From: Bryopsis sp. KO-2023
Lineage: Eukaryota; Chlorophyta; Ulvophyceae; Bryopsidales; Bryopsidaceae
Assembly: GCA_030272585.1 (NCBI GenBank)
Contig: BSYQ01000013.1
Location: 2,790,001 to 2,854,000 of the forward strand
Direction of reading: 5' to 3'
Length of the DNA: 64,000 bases
The position numbers were made by a program, and so were the translations under genes. Of this stretch, positions 47,106 through 57,712 are shown in pieces (position 1 is the stretch's first letter; each line of letters starts with the position of its first letter). The notes beneath the pieces were generated by a model. That model ran no database searches, was not told the origin of the DNA, and was given only the letters and a program-made list of their open reading frames with translations.

Positions 47106-48110
47106 AAGTCCAACCGGGACCGCATTAGAACCGGAAGCACCACCAAGAAGCCCCGACAGAACATCAGCGGGAAAAAACCCATGCCACGAAGAATCACCCA
47201 GAGAAATTGGAACTGGACTAAACTGCCCTTGCACTCGCATAAAAAGATGTTCATCCCTAAAGTAAACCGATTGAATTGGAGAGGACACATCCGAGGCTAA
47301 CTCACGACCTTTATCATGAATAGGACGCAGCGACCGACGCGCTTGACGCTGCTGCAAGGTATAATCGGGACCAAAACGCAAATCCGATGGAATAGAAATC
47401 CCATCACCCATAACTTCTCGAATACCCTTCCGCAACTCAAACGCCACACTACGACTATGTTCACTAGCGAACCGAACAAGAATCGGGCGTGGGAGAGATT
47501 CCCGAGAACGACCAACCCGACGAGCAAAAACAATAGGAAAATCCTGTTTAGACAGAGTCAGATCTTTACCTAACTCCAGGAGAACTTCATAAACTCGAGT
47601 CATGACATCCTCCCCAGATAGTTCAGGCAAGTTATATACCAGGAAATTTGAGCGGCGCTCCATCCTGTTCTGAAAATCCGCCAATGTAGCTTCAAAATCC
47701 ATCGGTGCCTGGCGTTCCAAAGCTTCCACCCGACGCAGCAAGGTATCATATTTAGCTTCCAGTGCAGTCAATTGATGGCGAATACTGCTTGTATCCGATT
47801 GGATGCCCACCAACAGAGACATTACTTCCCGCAATGTAGGCTCCCCGGAAGGCACTGGAGAATCATCAAGCCCGTCAGTCTCAGTATGCGGCCTTTTAGA
47901 AGGAGTCAGTGGGCGAGTACCCCATGCGGAACCAGGAGGGCGAGCAACAACAGTGCTGAGAGGCAATCCAAGGCGAGGTGAAGGCACATGGTGTTCAGAG
48001 CTCTGTCGAGAAATAGGCACGGGAGCCGGTAAACGAGTCGAAGGCTCTTGGGAAGAACGCCGTACCGTCCCCGACGAAGGCTTGGATGGTTGCTTTTGTT
48101 TTGGCGCCAT
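47097..48110 (-). CDS. LINE ORF1 RNA-binding protein
   Basis: The ATG at 48110 begins MAPKQKQPSKPSS; the frame is open for 337 codons to TAG (47097-47099). The Ser/Pro/Arg-rich N terminus is followed by a heptad-like coiled coil (HQLTALEAKYDTLLRRVEAL), then ERRSNFLVYNLPE, the start of an RRM-like domain as in L1-type ORF1 proteins, and ILVRFASEHSRSVAFELRK with a basic C-terminal domain. A nucleic-acid chaperone and trimer role is known for the family. No zinc knuckle is seen. Confidence 0.8.
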   Translation of the reverse strand: MAPKQKQPSKPSSGTVRRSSQEPSTRLPAPVPISRQSSEHHVPSPRLGLPLSTVVARPPGSAWGTRPLTPSKRPHTETDGLDDSPVPSGEPTLREVMSLLVGIQSDTSSIRHQLTALEAKYDTLLRRVEALERQAPMDFEATLADFQNRMERRSNFLVYNLPELSGEDVMTRVYEVLLELGKDLTLSKQDFPIVFARRVGRSRESLPRPILVRFASEHSRSVAFELRKGIREVMGDGISIPSDLRFGPDYTLQQRQARRSLRPIHDKGRELASDVSSPIQSVYFRDEHLFMRVQGQFSPVPISLGDSSWHGFFPADVLSGLLGGASGSNAVPVGLRA

Positions 48111-48192
48111 AGAGTGGTAGTGAAGGCGCACTCGATCTAAAAACTCAAAAACGGAGAGGAGGAAACCGTCGTCGGAATCCGTCGTCGTCGCA

Positions 48193-48509
48193 GTGGTTCC
48201 CCCAAAATCCCCCGAAACGTTAGCCCAAAACCGAAAGACAGTGGTTCCACAAATGCCCCCGAAACGTTAGCCCAAAACCGAGCCGCAGTGGTTCCACAAA
48301 TGCCCCCGAAACGTTAGCCCAAAACCGAAAGACAGTGGTTCCACAAATGCCCCCGAAACGTTAGCCCAAAACCGAGCCGCAGTGGTTCCACAAATGCCCC
48401 CGAAACGTTAGCCCAAAACCGAGCCGCAGTGGTTCCACAAATGCCCCCGAAACGTTAGCCCAAAACCGAAAGACAGTGGTTCCACAAATGCCCCCGAAAC
48501 AGTCCAACC
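48193..48509 (-). repeat. 47-bp monomer repeats in the LINE 5' UTR
   Basis: Units start at 48193 (48 bp), 48241, 48288, 48335, 48382, 48429 and 48476 (partial, cut at the 5' end of the element). Each has GTGGTTCC...CCCCGAAACGTTAGCCC. Two unit types differ in the last 8 bases (GAAAGACA or GAGCCGCA) and alternate irregularly. Repeated monomers at a LINE 5' end act as promoters in some known L1 families; that role here is inference. Confidence 0.9.
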
Positions 48510-48521
48510 ATTGCTCCCATT
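48510..48521 (+). repeat. Right target-site duplication of the LINE insertion
   Basis: ATTGCTCCCATT, identical to 40807-40818. After it the L3 intron continues with GCGCTGCTC as in L1 and L2. Confidence 0.9.
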
Positions 48522-50045
48522 GCGCTGCTCTTTTTGTTGGCACATCTTGCTGTTTTTTGCAAGAAAAATTGGAATTAGAGTATTTTGTTTTGTTTAATTC
48601 TCTGGTTGTCAGAACAGAGATAGAATTTGAGGATTGTCACTTCGATGGCCATCTTCCTCCTCCCCCTCCTATTTTCATCCCAAGGTGATTTTGAATTTCA
48701 ACATTGATAAATGCTGGTTTCGGAATCATGTGCATTCATGTGCTTCTGGTGTTTTTTTAATTTCACCATTACTATTTTAAAAAAACATTTTACCCCATAA
48801 TATGTGTTTTTTACTTTCCTTAATTAAAATATTTTTGAATTTTTGTTCAACCTGGGATCAAACTGTGGAGAGGAGCCCGATTAATAACAATGTAACTATG
48901 ATTTATTTTTCTTCTGAAATTATTAAAAATACAACAAAACAATTTCAGGAAAATCATTATTTGGATAGAGCAGGAGAGTGAGGGGGAACTTTGTCAATAT
49001 CATGCTTAGTCAAGGATCCGATGATACAAGGCCCATCCTAAAGGTAAGAGCAAGAACATTTTGCTTTTTCAAAATGAATTTGCATCAAGGCCAAATCCCC
49101 ATGCAGTTCCTGCCCTGTAAAAGGGTGACATATGGACCCAACCGCTCGAACAATAGGAAAACCAAGAATATCATTCCCGCATCCCAATTTCTCCCTCTTT
49201 CCTATCTTATTGGGGGAAAAGAAAGAAACCCTACTCGGAAATATCCCTGATTTTGTTTTTTTTTTTTTTCGAAATAAAAGTAACTAATGATTTATCCAGG
49301 AGAGAAAATGCATCACTGGCCCGAAGCTTAGTCCATTGCATTGAACTTCAAATGTTGATTTTTCTCACCTGGTGATCCAGCGTGCTCCCCATTGCTGGCA
49401 AAACAATATAAAAAAATACTTGAAATCCCCCCCCCTTTTTTTTTCCAATCTCATATCCAACACTGATGCCTTCTTTCAGCCATTTTTTTTATTGTCGCTC
49501 CAGTTTTCTGCAGTGAATTCGGAAATTTCTTGTCAGAACCCAGAAGAATAGGTTTTTTTTTTTTTTGTGTGGTTTTTGCAGTGGGATTGCTGTTGATATA
49601 TATGATAAACAACAAGATGCTGCCCTGATGGACATTTTGGATCTGATAAAAAGATCAATTCACAGTTGAGCTGTCGATTTACTCTGGAGCTGCCTCAGGT
49701 ACATTCTGCACAGCAAAAGATACTTGCATTCCTTTTTATTCACCTTCGTTTTTCCTGACCCTGCATGATTAGTCAGCGGAAATCCACATTGAATTATTTA
49801 TCATTGGCTTTGACTTGGTGCAGGATCTCGCCATCCTTTCAAAAAAAGAAAAAAGAAAAGAAAAGAAAATGCTTGTTTTCCTATGGAGACTGGAAGAACT
49901 CATGGAGCTCACTATCCTTGTGTTTCTTTCTTTTTTTGTTTTTACCGTTCAAAAAAAAAATACTTTTTGTGATATAGAGTCCCACTTCCCCAGAACAACA
50001 ACAAACTGTTTTGTAAACTTTCAGAATACAACAGCAATACCGTAG

Positions 50046-50725
50046 ATAGGGTAATTTTTGCGTTGGACTAGGAAAAATCGCAAAAATTGGTGTCGCAAAA
50101 ACTGAAGCAAAGCAATCAATAAGCGCGCGCAGACATTGCACCAACGCAAACAAAGACCAACGCAAACAAAGGCTAGAGCAGAAGATAAAGGGTGAAGGTT
50201 CCCTTTCGCTGTTCTTGTGTTTCTTTGTGTTTTTTTGTTTGAATGGGATCGATTTCTTGGGAGTGCTGTCGTCACATACTCGAGAAATGGAGTCATAGAG
50301 GTTGCGACTGATTCTCAGGGAACACTGAATTGGTTGTACTACACAATGTAATTTGATGTTTGTTTGTTTGCTTGTTTGTTTGTTTGTTGTGTTCGTGAAT
50401 GCTCGCAATGGTGGCGGTTTTGTGGAGAAGTGCCTTTTCCTCGACGAAGGTAGTGAACAACCGGGAGTAAAAGAAAAGTCTTTTTGCTGTGAAGTCGCCT
50501 CTATTCTGGACTGGATCGATGCTTTTTTTGGTGATGGAAGGAGCTTGCCCCAGTCGCCATGCGGCGGTGGCAATTTTTTTGATGCAGTTTGGATCCCCTG
50601 TTGCAGCAGATTGTCTCGTGCGCTGCGTTCAATGAAAGCTCTCCCAGCCATGTGAAAGCCAGCACCGAGAAGAAGAGGTCCAGCCGATCATGGACCCACC
50701 AGGCGCCACGTTTTTGAGAATGCGT
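50046..50725. other. Array spacer block upstream of the foldback element, possible exon
   Basis: Up to about 50390 the sequence is not seen elsewhere in the window. From about 50390 it matches 21525-21860. A plus-strand frame (50353-50655) reads VNARNGGGFVEKCLFLDEG, then CCEVASILDWIDAFFGDGRS, and ends SMKALPAM; the copy at 21530 is broken by indels. The minus strand is also open over 770 bp. I cannot decide whether either is a gene. Confidence 0.35.
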
Positions 50726-50729
50726 GGAT

Positions 50730-52029
50730 TGTCCGAGTTACCAGTTTTCGCTACTAGCGCTAGTACTGAAAATTGCTTCCACATTCATCATTCTACGGTT
50801 ATTGGCAAAACGATTTTAGATCTCATTTTCTGAACAATTGTTTACAAGATAATAATAGATTGAGTAAAAAAATCTAAAGTGGAAAAAAAAAGTTGAGAGG
50901 CTCGTAGCTTCTCACCAATGTTAGTGCAATTTTAGCTTTTTCTGCAGAATTGTCTTTTCTACCATATTATGGTCAGTACCTCAAAAACTAAAATTTTCGA
51001 GCTTATGGGATAGATTGTAGGTGAATCCACACCTATTGAGGGTTCTAAGAAAAAAAAACTAACCTCATTTGATGTAAAAATCGTTCCATTAGGTCAATGC
51101 AAACTTGATGCATTTTGACAGTTTCTTGCCGTTTATTGTCGTTAGACCAATTTATTCTATATGTGGACACATAAATGTTGACTAATATTCAAAATCTTCG
51201 ATGTAATGTTTCAAGAGGGAGATATTACCTCCAAAGTGATATATTTTGGTGGGAATGAATGCTTATTATGTGCCCATGATTTCTAGGCTATACTTGTTAG
51301 AACTCCTCCAAAATATGAAACAAATTAGAGATTAAGATGCTCGTTTAAATTTTTTTCATATTACGAAGTTTTTTGTTGATATCTTATGGTTTTTGTACAA
51401 TTAGGTCGTACATAAGGTCACATCCATGATTCGGATAAAATGAACTGGCAGAAACGCATCAACTTTGGATTAGCATTACGAGAGGATAATTTCATCAAAT
51501 GGGGTCGGAATTTTTTCCAAAGAATCCTTGATAGGTGTGGATTCACCTCCAATGCATTTCATGAGCTCGAAAAATCTAGTTTTTCAGGTACCGGCCATAA
51601 TGGTATAGACAAGTCAATTCTACAGCAACCTAAAATTACCTCCATATGAGTGAGATACTAGGAGTCTTTAAAAAGTTTATTTTTGCTTGATGTTTTGACA
51701 CATAATGTGTTTCAGTGTTTTTAAAACACACTCCAAATATTAGGTCTAAACTTCACGTTCCAAGCGTCGTGGAAAGAAAAATGTGGAAGAGACTTAAAAC
51801 ACTGTTTCTGCGACACAAATGCCTAACAAGGAGATAGGAGGCGTGCATTAGGATCTAATGTTTGAATTTTGATCTCATTCTTATTTACCAGTACATTCAA
51901 GTCATAAGAAAGGTCTGTGCAAAATTTTGGAAAAAAATATGAAGTTTGAAAGAGAAAGTGGAGGGGGGTGAACATCGTTACTAGCGCTAGTAGTTCAGAA
52001 CTAGCGCTAGTAACCTGGTAACTCGGACA
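50730..52029. mobile_element. Non-autonomous foldback/TIR transposon, 1300 bp, GGAT target duplication
   Basis: The ends TGTCCGAGTTACCAG (50730-50744) and its exact complement (52015-52029) are flanked by GGAT (50726-50729 and 52030-52033). The paralogous site near 21850 reads GCGTGGATGAGCG without insert. The termini continue as an imperfect inverted repeat, and internal segments about 50945-51045 and 51545-51640 are also inverted copies, so most of the element can fold on itself. The 12-bp palindrome ACTAGCGCTAGT occurs at 50753-50764, 51980-51991 and 52000-52011. There is no transposase-length frame; the longest is 69 codons. Confidence 0.88.
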
Positions 52030-54359
52030 GGATGAGCGTTCAGACGAGCTCTCTATTTTTGCTGTGGAGTTGTGGAGTGGAGAGTTTTGTGCAAAAATCT
52101 TTCCATTGGATTCTCTAGATTGTTTTTTATTTAATATTGTTTTTTTTTTCTTGTTTTGTGTGTGTTTTTTGTCGACTTTCAATCAATCAACCAATCTTCG
52201 ACAAAGTAAAAAATGACTGAGGTTGAAATTCCCAACGTGCAACCCACCTCTTACTCCCCCACGAGTCGTAAGTTAAAAATTGTCGTGTCAGAGTGGGAGG
52301 GTACCCGCCGTCGATCTACTTGAGATCTCTTTCGGCTCGGATTCATCATTCACGACTTCGTTGATCTAGAATCTTTCTAATCCTATTTTTGTGTACCACT
52401 CTCGAGTTTAATCTCCTCGATCACTGTGGTTGACCCGCATACGATCTCAAACGGGTCGGTTTAAAGCTTTTTGTGTTTCGTCGACTGAGACAACATTTTT
52501 CCAGTTTTTGGTGTGTGGATTATGAGTCACCGATTCTGGTGGCGACTTCTGTTGCACGCGAGGAAATGGTTGGCGGTTACATTCACGTCGAACACGTCGA
52601 ACGAAGCCCCCCTCCCCCTCAAAAAAAGAAACAATATAAAAAAACGAAAGCATTGTTCCCACGTTCACCCCCATAAAAGATAAGAAACCATTTTTGATTT
52701 TTTTTTTCTGGAAAATTAAGCCCCCGCATGTTCTGCTGGCCTAGTAGTAATAAGTTTTCCCTCTTCGAACACACTGACAAATTGGTCTGGAACGGCCGAC
52801 TCCCACCGGTGACAATAACCAAGACCCCAACTGATTTTGTTGTCGAAATGGCCACATCGGTCGACGAATCAGGAATATACACCTGGAAAAAAGGAGAAAG
52901 GAAAAAACTTGAAAGAAAATTGAACAACGAACATGAAGAACGTAAGAATGTAATGGTTTTAATTTAACAAGTGAGGTGAAAAAGAGACCAAACCAAAAAG
53001 AAAGGAATTGCTGCTTTTTCTATTTGCTGCTTGAACATGGACTCCTTTATTTATTATGAAGATAATGATTTAATCTATCACACATATATCTATATATATA
53101 TATAATCTTTTTTGGATCAGGGGGTGCTCACCTTGACTCCATCGCATTTATCGACAGCTAACGTCCCGATGTGGCCGGTTGCCTGAACATCGACTGCAGA
53201 AGAGTTCACCACCTCCACCGAGACCATGACTGTTTCGAAAAGAAGCCCCAGCTTTTTGCAGGAATCCACCGTGATGGCATTCACTTTTTTCATCGATCTT
53301 TCAAATTAAACAAAAACAAAACAAAACAACAACATAAAGAACAGACACACTCTCGATCCAGCAAACATGCGGGAAATCACTCGGACAAGAGCTTGTGAAG
53401 TTTTGTCAACTACATCCGGACCCAGTTAGTCCTCTCGGGAGGGAATTATCATTCTGGCAACCCCCCCCCCCCCAAAAAAAAAAAGATTAAAATAAAAAAA
53501 AATGGAAAAAAGCAGCCCTGACCAGTCGCACCTTCACAATAGAATCTTCACACTTGTAGATGTACACCGTTTGTCGGGGGTTGGTGTTTTCGAGGAAGAT
53601 TTCCTTGTTGCCCTCGTGATTTTCCACGGTTCGTTTTCTCTCCATTACCAGCTCTGTTTTTCCAGCTTTCACCGTGGGCGCCCCAGTCGACTGTAATTTC
53701 ACAGGAACCAAGCCAGACCTGCCTGGAATGTTTTTAGATTTTTCTGCATCCGTTACTTTCTTCAATCCCTGTCAGTTGTGCTCAGAAAGAATGTCAAATT
53801 TTTCAAACATAATGATACTTTGCCAATCTCTCCCTTCCCCCCCCCCCCCCACCCTGGAAAAAAAAAAGAAAAAAACACACATGCATATGATCTTTTCATG
53901 ATTTGATCATATCCAGGATTTTCCCTCAACCGATGTTAAAAAGAAGAAAAGAAAAAAAACACTAGGATAATTTTTTTCCCGTCTTTTTGTTTGTGTATGG
54001 AGTGGTCGGCTCGTCCTTTACATACCAATCTATTTGATCAAAATGAAAAACAAAAAAAAGGGTGTCTTCATATTATTATTTTTTACCTTCTTTCTGGCAT
54101 CAAAAACATCAGCAACCAGATGAGCAGGGTTTGGTTTATCAACCTGTGGCTGCCAGGATCTTGTTGGATGCACCTGTCACATCACATCACTCTTTTTCAT
54201 AATCACATCACTCTTTTTTTTAATGACATTGCTTACAGTCCCATTTCTAATGCAAGCCTATTGAAAACGTGTTGAAAAGAAAACAGTAATGGCACAAGAC
54301 GAATGGAGTGGCCAACGACGCCGTCGTTGGAAGTCTCCAAGGATCGGTCTTGTCAAATC

Positions 54360-54505
54360 GTCGGCGATAACTGCTCGGCGTGCGCGTTGTCTCACACGCC
54401 GAGCACAATAGCGTCGGTGGAGCGTCGTTGTCTTTATCATCACACACACTGCGCAGTTTGTGTGACGAAAAACACAACGACGCTCCGCCGACCTACTAAC
54501 AATCG
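54360..54505. repeat. Left subterminal hairpins of the CACTA-like element
   Basis: TGCTCGGCGTG pairs with CACGCCGAGCA across 12 nt, followed by a larger stem-loop whose arms are GTCGGTGGAGCGTCGTTGT and ACAACGACGCTCCGCCGAC (one G-T mismatch), with TCACACA/TGTGTGA inside. Confidence 0.8.
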
Positions 54506-54789
54506 CCTGCAGCAATTGCAATTGCAGATTTCAAAGCACGCTTCGCCTCCCTAGAGAGATCTGTCATCCAACGTGCGACTTTTTTGTTGGGAGCGGAGGA
54601 GCAGGGAGACGAGATGGAAGGTTTTGACGTCAAAACCTTCGTCGGGGGCAAACAACGTCGATGTTCCTCTTTCAATAATGAAAGCTTTTCATTTGCGGCG
54701 AGGATATCCCCGCTATTTACGTCGAGTGAACCGTCTGCCTCTCATCTAGGACCAGTGGATTCGACAGTACACTCTGTTCCTCTTGTGCT

Positions 54790-57030
54790 GTTTCGCTGTA
54801 GTTAGTTTCAAAGTTGGTTTTCGCATTTCCAGTACGGAAAAACAAGGACACATCTTCCGAAGTCAGGAGAGCTCGCAACGTGCTGCAAGAAGCATGACAT
54901 AATTGAGGAAGTCGTCAGCAGACTCGGACCCAGGAACACGAATGCCCAAGTGGCTATGGAGACATCAAGACCAAGACAGGTATTGGCTCGTTTTTTTTTT
55001 TTTTTAATTGTTTGTGCAGCTTTTTCCTGATGGATGCCCTCTTTTCAACTTTCATGCAAGAAGTATGGTGCTCATCTCTCAAGAGATTCTTCACGCTGAT
55101 ACTGATTGTTTGCAAACAAACAAATTGAAAAGATCTATGGCCAGCTGGAGGATGCTGTGGAGGGCAATTTTGAATTCGAAAGCGGGGGCAAAGATCTTGT
55201 GGGGGGAGTGTCTGTGGAGCAGATTCAGGTGAAAAAAAGTTTAATAAAATCTGCCATTTTCTTTTTTTTTAGGGGAAAAGTGTAGTGTTCACAAAATTCA
55301 CATTGGCTTCTTCACCGATACGAGCCAATCCCTTTTTCGAGACATTTCAATCTGCATTACATGCATTTTCTTATTCATGGATTTTTTTTTGTCTTGAATT
55401 GCACCTTTTGTTTCATACCACAAAGACTCCCACTGATCGCTCACTGCGATGATGTCCTGTGTCTATCAGGGCCAAAGTTCAGATGCATCATATGTTTGAG
55501 TGATGTGAAAAAGAGTGAGGTGCTCAGGGAATTCCCAAGCTGCGGAGATACATGTTCACTCGAGCTGTGTTGATTCTTGTCCACAGAGAAGGTGAGAAGC
55601 TCATTTTAATGGCTCCTGGCGAGTTATTATGGCAAACATAGATAGGAAAACGAGGTTTTGGCACAAAGTAGCTGTGGAAAATATGATCTTAGTGTCTTAG
55701 GTTGGTTTCCTGGAACTGGACCCATTCCTAATCAATCCATGCTTTGGCAGCTCGCCAGTTTGATATTCAGTTGCTACTCAGAAACTTTTGCAGTGGAATG
55801 CTATCTGGAAATGTCAGGTGAAGCGACAAGGCCTGAAAGTCTCATACAGTCTGAGTGATTGAAATAACCGTGGAGGAAAAAAAAAACTGGTCAATCCACT
55901 GTCGATTATGGTTTTTTTTGTTTTTTTTTTTGCAGAAACCAGGAACGTCCTGGTTAAAGTATGGTGTTTGCTTTACAAGCATCGATTAGTGCCCCAGGGT
56001 GCCTGGTGGGAGATGTGGAGGAAGCTGTGGGGTTCGACGGATCACAATAAAATACATACACTGGAAGCTGGACCCAAGTATCAGGAATGCAAGGAATAGG
56101 AGGATAAAGCTGTGCATGAAGTTAATGTTGGGCTGTCGTAACTAAAATTGCACAAGAGTGTGGTCTATCGCACTTACTGCCAGAAGTGGGTATCATCCTC
56201 AGAAAGCACTTACGATGTATTTCTATGAAACCATCTGGGGTTATGAAACCATTTGGGCTCCACTTCCTGGCAGCGTTTCCTGTTTCTGCGAGAAATTTAG
56301 GTCACTTCCTCCTCTTATCCAAAAAAGAAAAATGATAACCATATGTTGCAATATCCCTCGACCAAATTTTCCTACGTATCAAATATTCTAACTTGATATT
56401 TTTGCATCGTGTGGAAGATTAGGATGTTTCGACCAGATATCCTGACACTGGAGCTTTATGAAGGTATCTCTAGAATTGTAAATCTTGAGAATCCAATCAA
56501 AGTAAAATGAATTGCATATATCGTATTCTGGTGATATGTATTGACAATGTGTAGGTGAGGACTCCTTCCGAACATTCATTGCCGGGCTTGAATCCCTCGG
56601 CCGCTGGAGCCAGAGGTGGAAAAAGCGCTTGCAGGCTTCCTTCAATAGTTTTCCAACAAGTCGGGATGAGCCGACGAGGAACAAATCAAAGAAGGGAACA
56701 AAAAAAAAACATCTGGGTTCAACCAGGAGGCTGTGCATTTGTGAAGGCTTGGGCAAATCAAATGCACTCCGAAGACACAAGGATTTGAAAAAAAACAAGC
56801 TCGAAGAATGAGAGGGTAAGCTGGCATTTCCTGGGACGGATGGAAAGGGATGTGTGGTCTGGCAGGAAATGAACAAGGTGATGTGGGAGTGCCGATTCCA
56901 AGAGGTCAGTAATTTCGTAACGAAAAAAGCTATATTCTGATGGGGAATTCTTTCTTCCCCACAGTGTGAAACTTTCTGCAACTCAAAACTCTTGCCAGTT
57001 CTTGCATAGAAAGCTTTGCTCGTTTTCATA
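54790..57030 (+). pseudogene. Gene-like exon fragments carried in the CACTA-like element
   Basis: Several plus-strand segments look like spliced exons: about 54832-54979 (ELATCCKKHDIIEEVVSRLG then GT), about 55127-55228 (IYGQLEDAVEGNFEFESGGK then GTGAAA), 55469-55590 (RING-H2-like), about 55935-56099 (VPQGAWWEMWRKLWGSTDH) and about 56555-56811 (AGLESLGRWSQRWKKRLQAS, basic, ending KNKLEE). At least one is frameshifted. They may be fragments of captured host genes or of a decayed transposase. The parent gene is not recognised. Confidence 0.4.
55484..55586 (+). pseudogene. RING-H2-like zinc finger, frameshifted
   Basis: FRCIICLSDVKKSEVLREFP then SCGD gives the first Cys pair and the third Cys. 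One nucleotide out of frame the text continues HVHSSCVDSCPQ, supplying His, His, Cys and a further Cys at RING-H2 spacing. In the frame of the first half a stop follows SLELC. RING-H2 domains act in E3 ubiquitin ligases; here it appears inactivated and inside a transposon. Confidence 0.5.
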
Positions 57031-57573
57031 TCAAATTGTCATATCTTTTTTCTTGGGTTCTTGGGAAAATAAGTAAATTTCTATCGAGCACTTTCCTTGA
57101 GAAAAATCCCATTGATACGAAATTACCAGCTGAGGACTTGATCTTGGTTTTCCAAATTTTTATATTCTCATTCGCGGAAAACCTTTGCATCAGCCCCAGT
57201 GCTTGAAATAGATTTGCAATGCATTATAATTTTCGGATCAAAGCATACCTACGACAGCGTTGAGGAACTGAAGCACTGCTGGACCATCATTTCTTACACT
57301 GGAGGAATTTAATCCTCCATCACATTGTTGTTTCACAGGCCGTGATGCTGCTTGGGATGGTGGGTCTTGACAATTGTGATGTGAATTGTGATGATTGGGA
57401 AGCGGATGACACCGATAATGCATCCGTCGACTAGGAAATGATCCAGCAATAGTTCAATGTTGATGATGACAATGACAATGAGGATGAAGGTCTGCACTCC
57501 GCTTTGCCTGGATCATTTGGGGCTGCCCATCAACCAAAAAAAAACTGCAAAAAAAAAGCTGAAAACTATTTCC

Positions 57574-57631
57574 AGGGCTGCTGGTCGCCAGTGGCGACTC
57601 GCCACAGCCTGGTTCGAGTCCAGGCAGCCCT
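57574..57631 (+). ncRNA. tRNA-like structure / SINE-type head with A- and B-box-like motifs
   Basis: AGGGCTG (57574-57580) pairs fully with CAGCCCT (57625-57631), and directly inside the 3' strand is a perfect T-arm: CCTGG, loop TTCGAGT, CCAGG (57608-57624). GGTTCGAGTCC matches the RNA polymerase III B box exactly, and TGGTCGCCAGTGG resembles an A box. The 27 nt between form one hairpin (GTGGCG/CGCCAC) rather than separate D and anticodon arms, so at 58 nt it is too short for a normal tRNA. Confidence 0.6.
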
Positions 57632-57712
57632 GACAAAAAGGAAATCAATCAATTCAATTATATTGCAGCAAAAAGAGCCCATCACCCCCAATCAATCGAT
57701 CATCAAACACAC

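Larger units (their letters stand above)
40819..48509 (-). mobile_element. Full-length APE-type LINE with ORF1, ORF2 (endonuclease-RT) and ORF3 (dUTPase)
   Basis: The minus-strand element is bounded by 12-bp duplications (40807-40818, 48510-48521). The order from its 5' end is monomer-repeat 5' UTR (48193-48509), ORF1 (48110-47097), ORF2 (47096-43800), dUTPase ORF (43819-43400), and a short 3' UTR that resumes after a nested insertion at 40819-40851. The 3' end is a TTATG-type microsatellite (reads AACATAACATAA on the plus strand), not poly-A. All three ORFs are open, so the element looks young. The site is intron 9 of L3. Confidence 0.9.
37603..50045 (+). pseudogene. L3: LRR multi-pass membrane gene copy, interrupted by a LINE and truncated at the 3' end
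   Basis: Exons 1-8 are the cleanest 5' half in the window: exon 1 starts MGGFLRMGYRLFIF, and exon 3 (about 38489-38695) keeps the phase that L1 and L2 have lost, reading DPKLSQFLKN then VRMEEPGEIISL. A 7.7-kb LINE (40819-48509) sits in intron 9. After it, exon 10 (about 48615-48685) is present. Exon 11 has lost its second half (the FTSGLLTFFPVNL to SWFNWVDD part) and now meets a GTAAGA donor. Exon 12 has an extra G and runs into a stop. From about 50045 the sequence jumps into another repeat block, so the membrane-domain exon is absent. Confidence 0.75.

Noticed and set aside
48361..48543. A small coding frame in the 47-bp monomer region
   Set aside because: The frame exists only because the 47-bp unit lacks stops in one phase; the translation is a periodic artefact.
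49881..50651. A 256-codon minus-strand gene
   Set aside because: It runs through intron-like L3 sequence and spacer DNA, is rich in Lys/Ser/Phe from A- and T-runs, and the related copy near 21500 does not preserve it.
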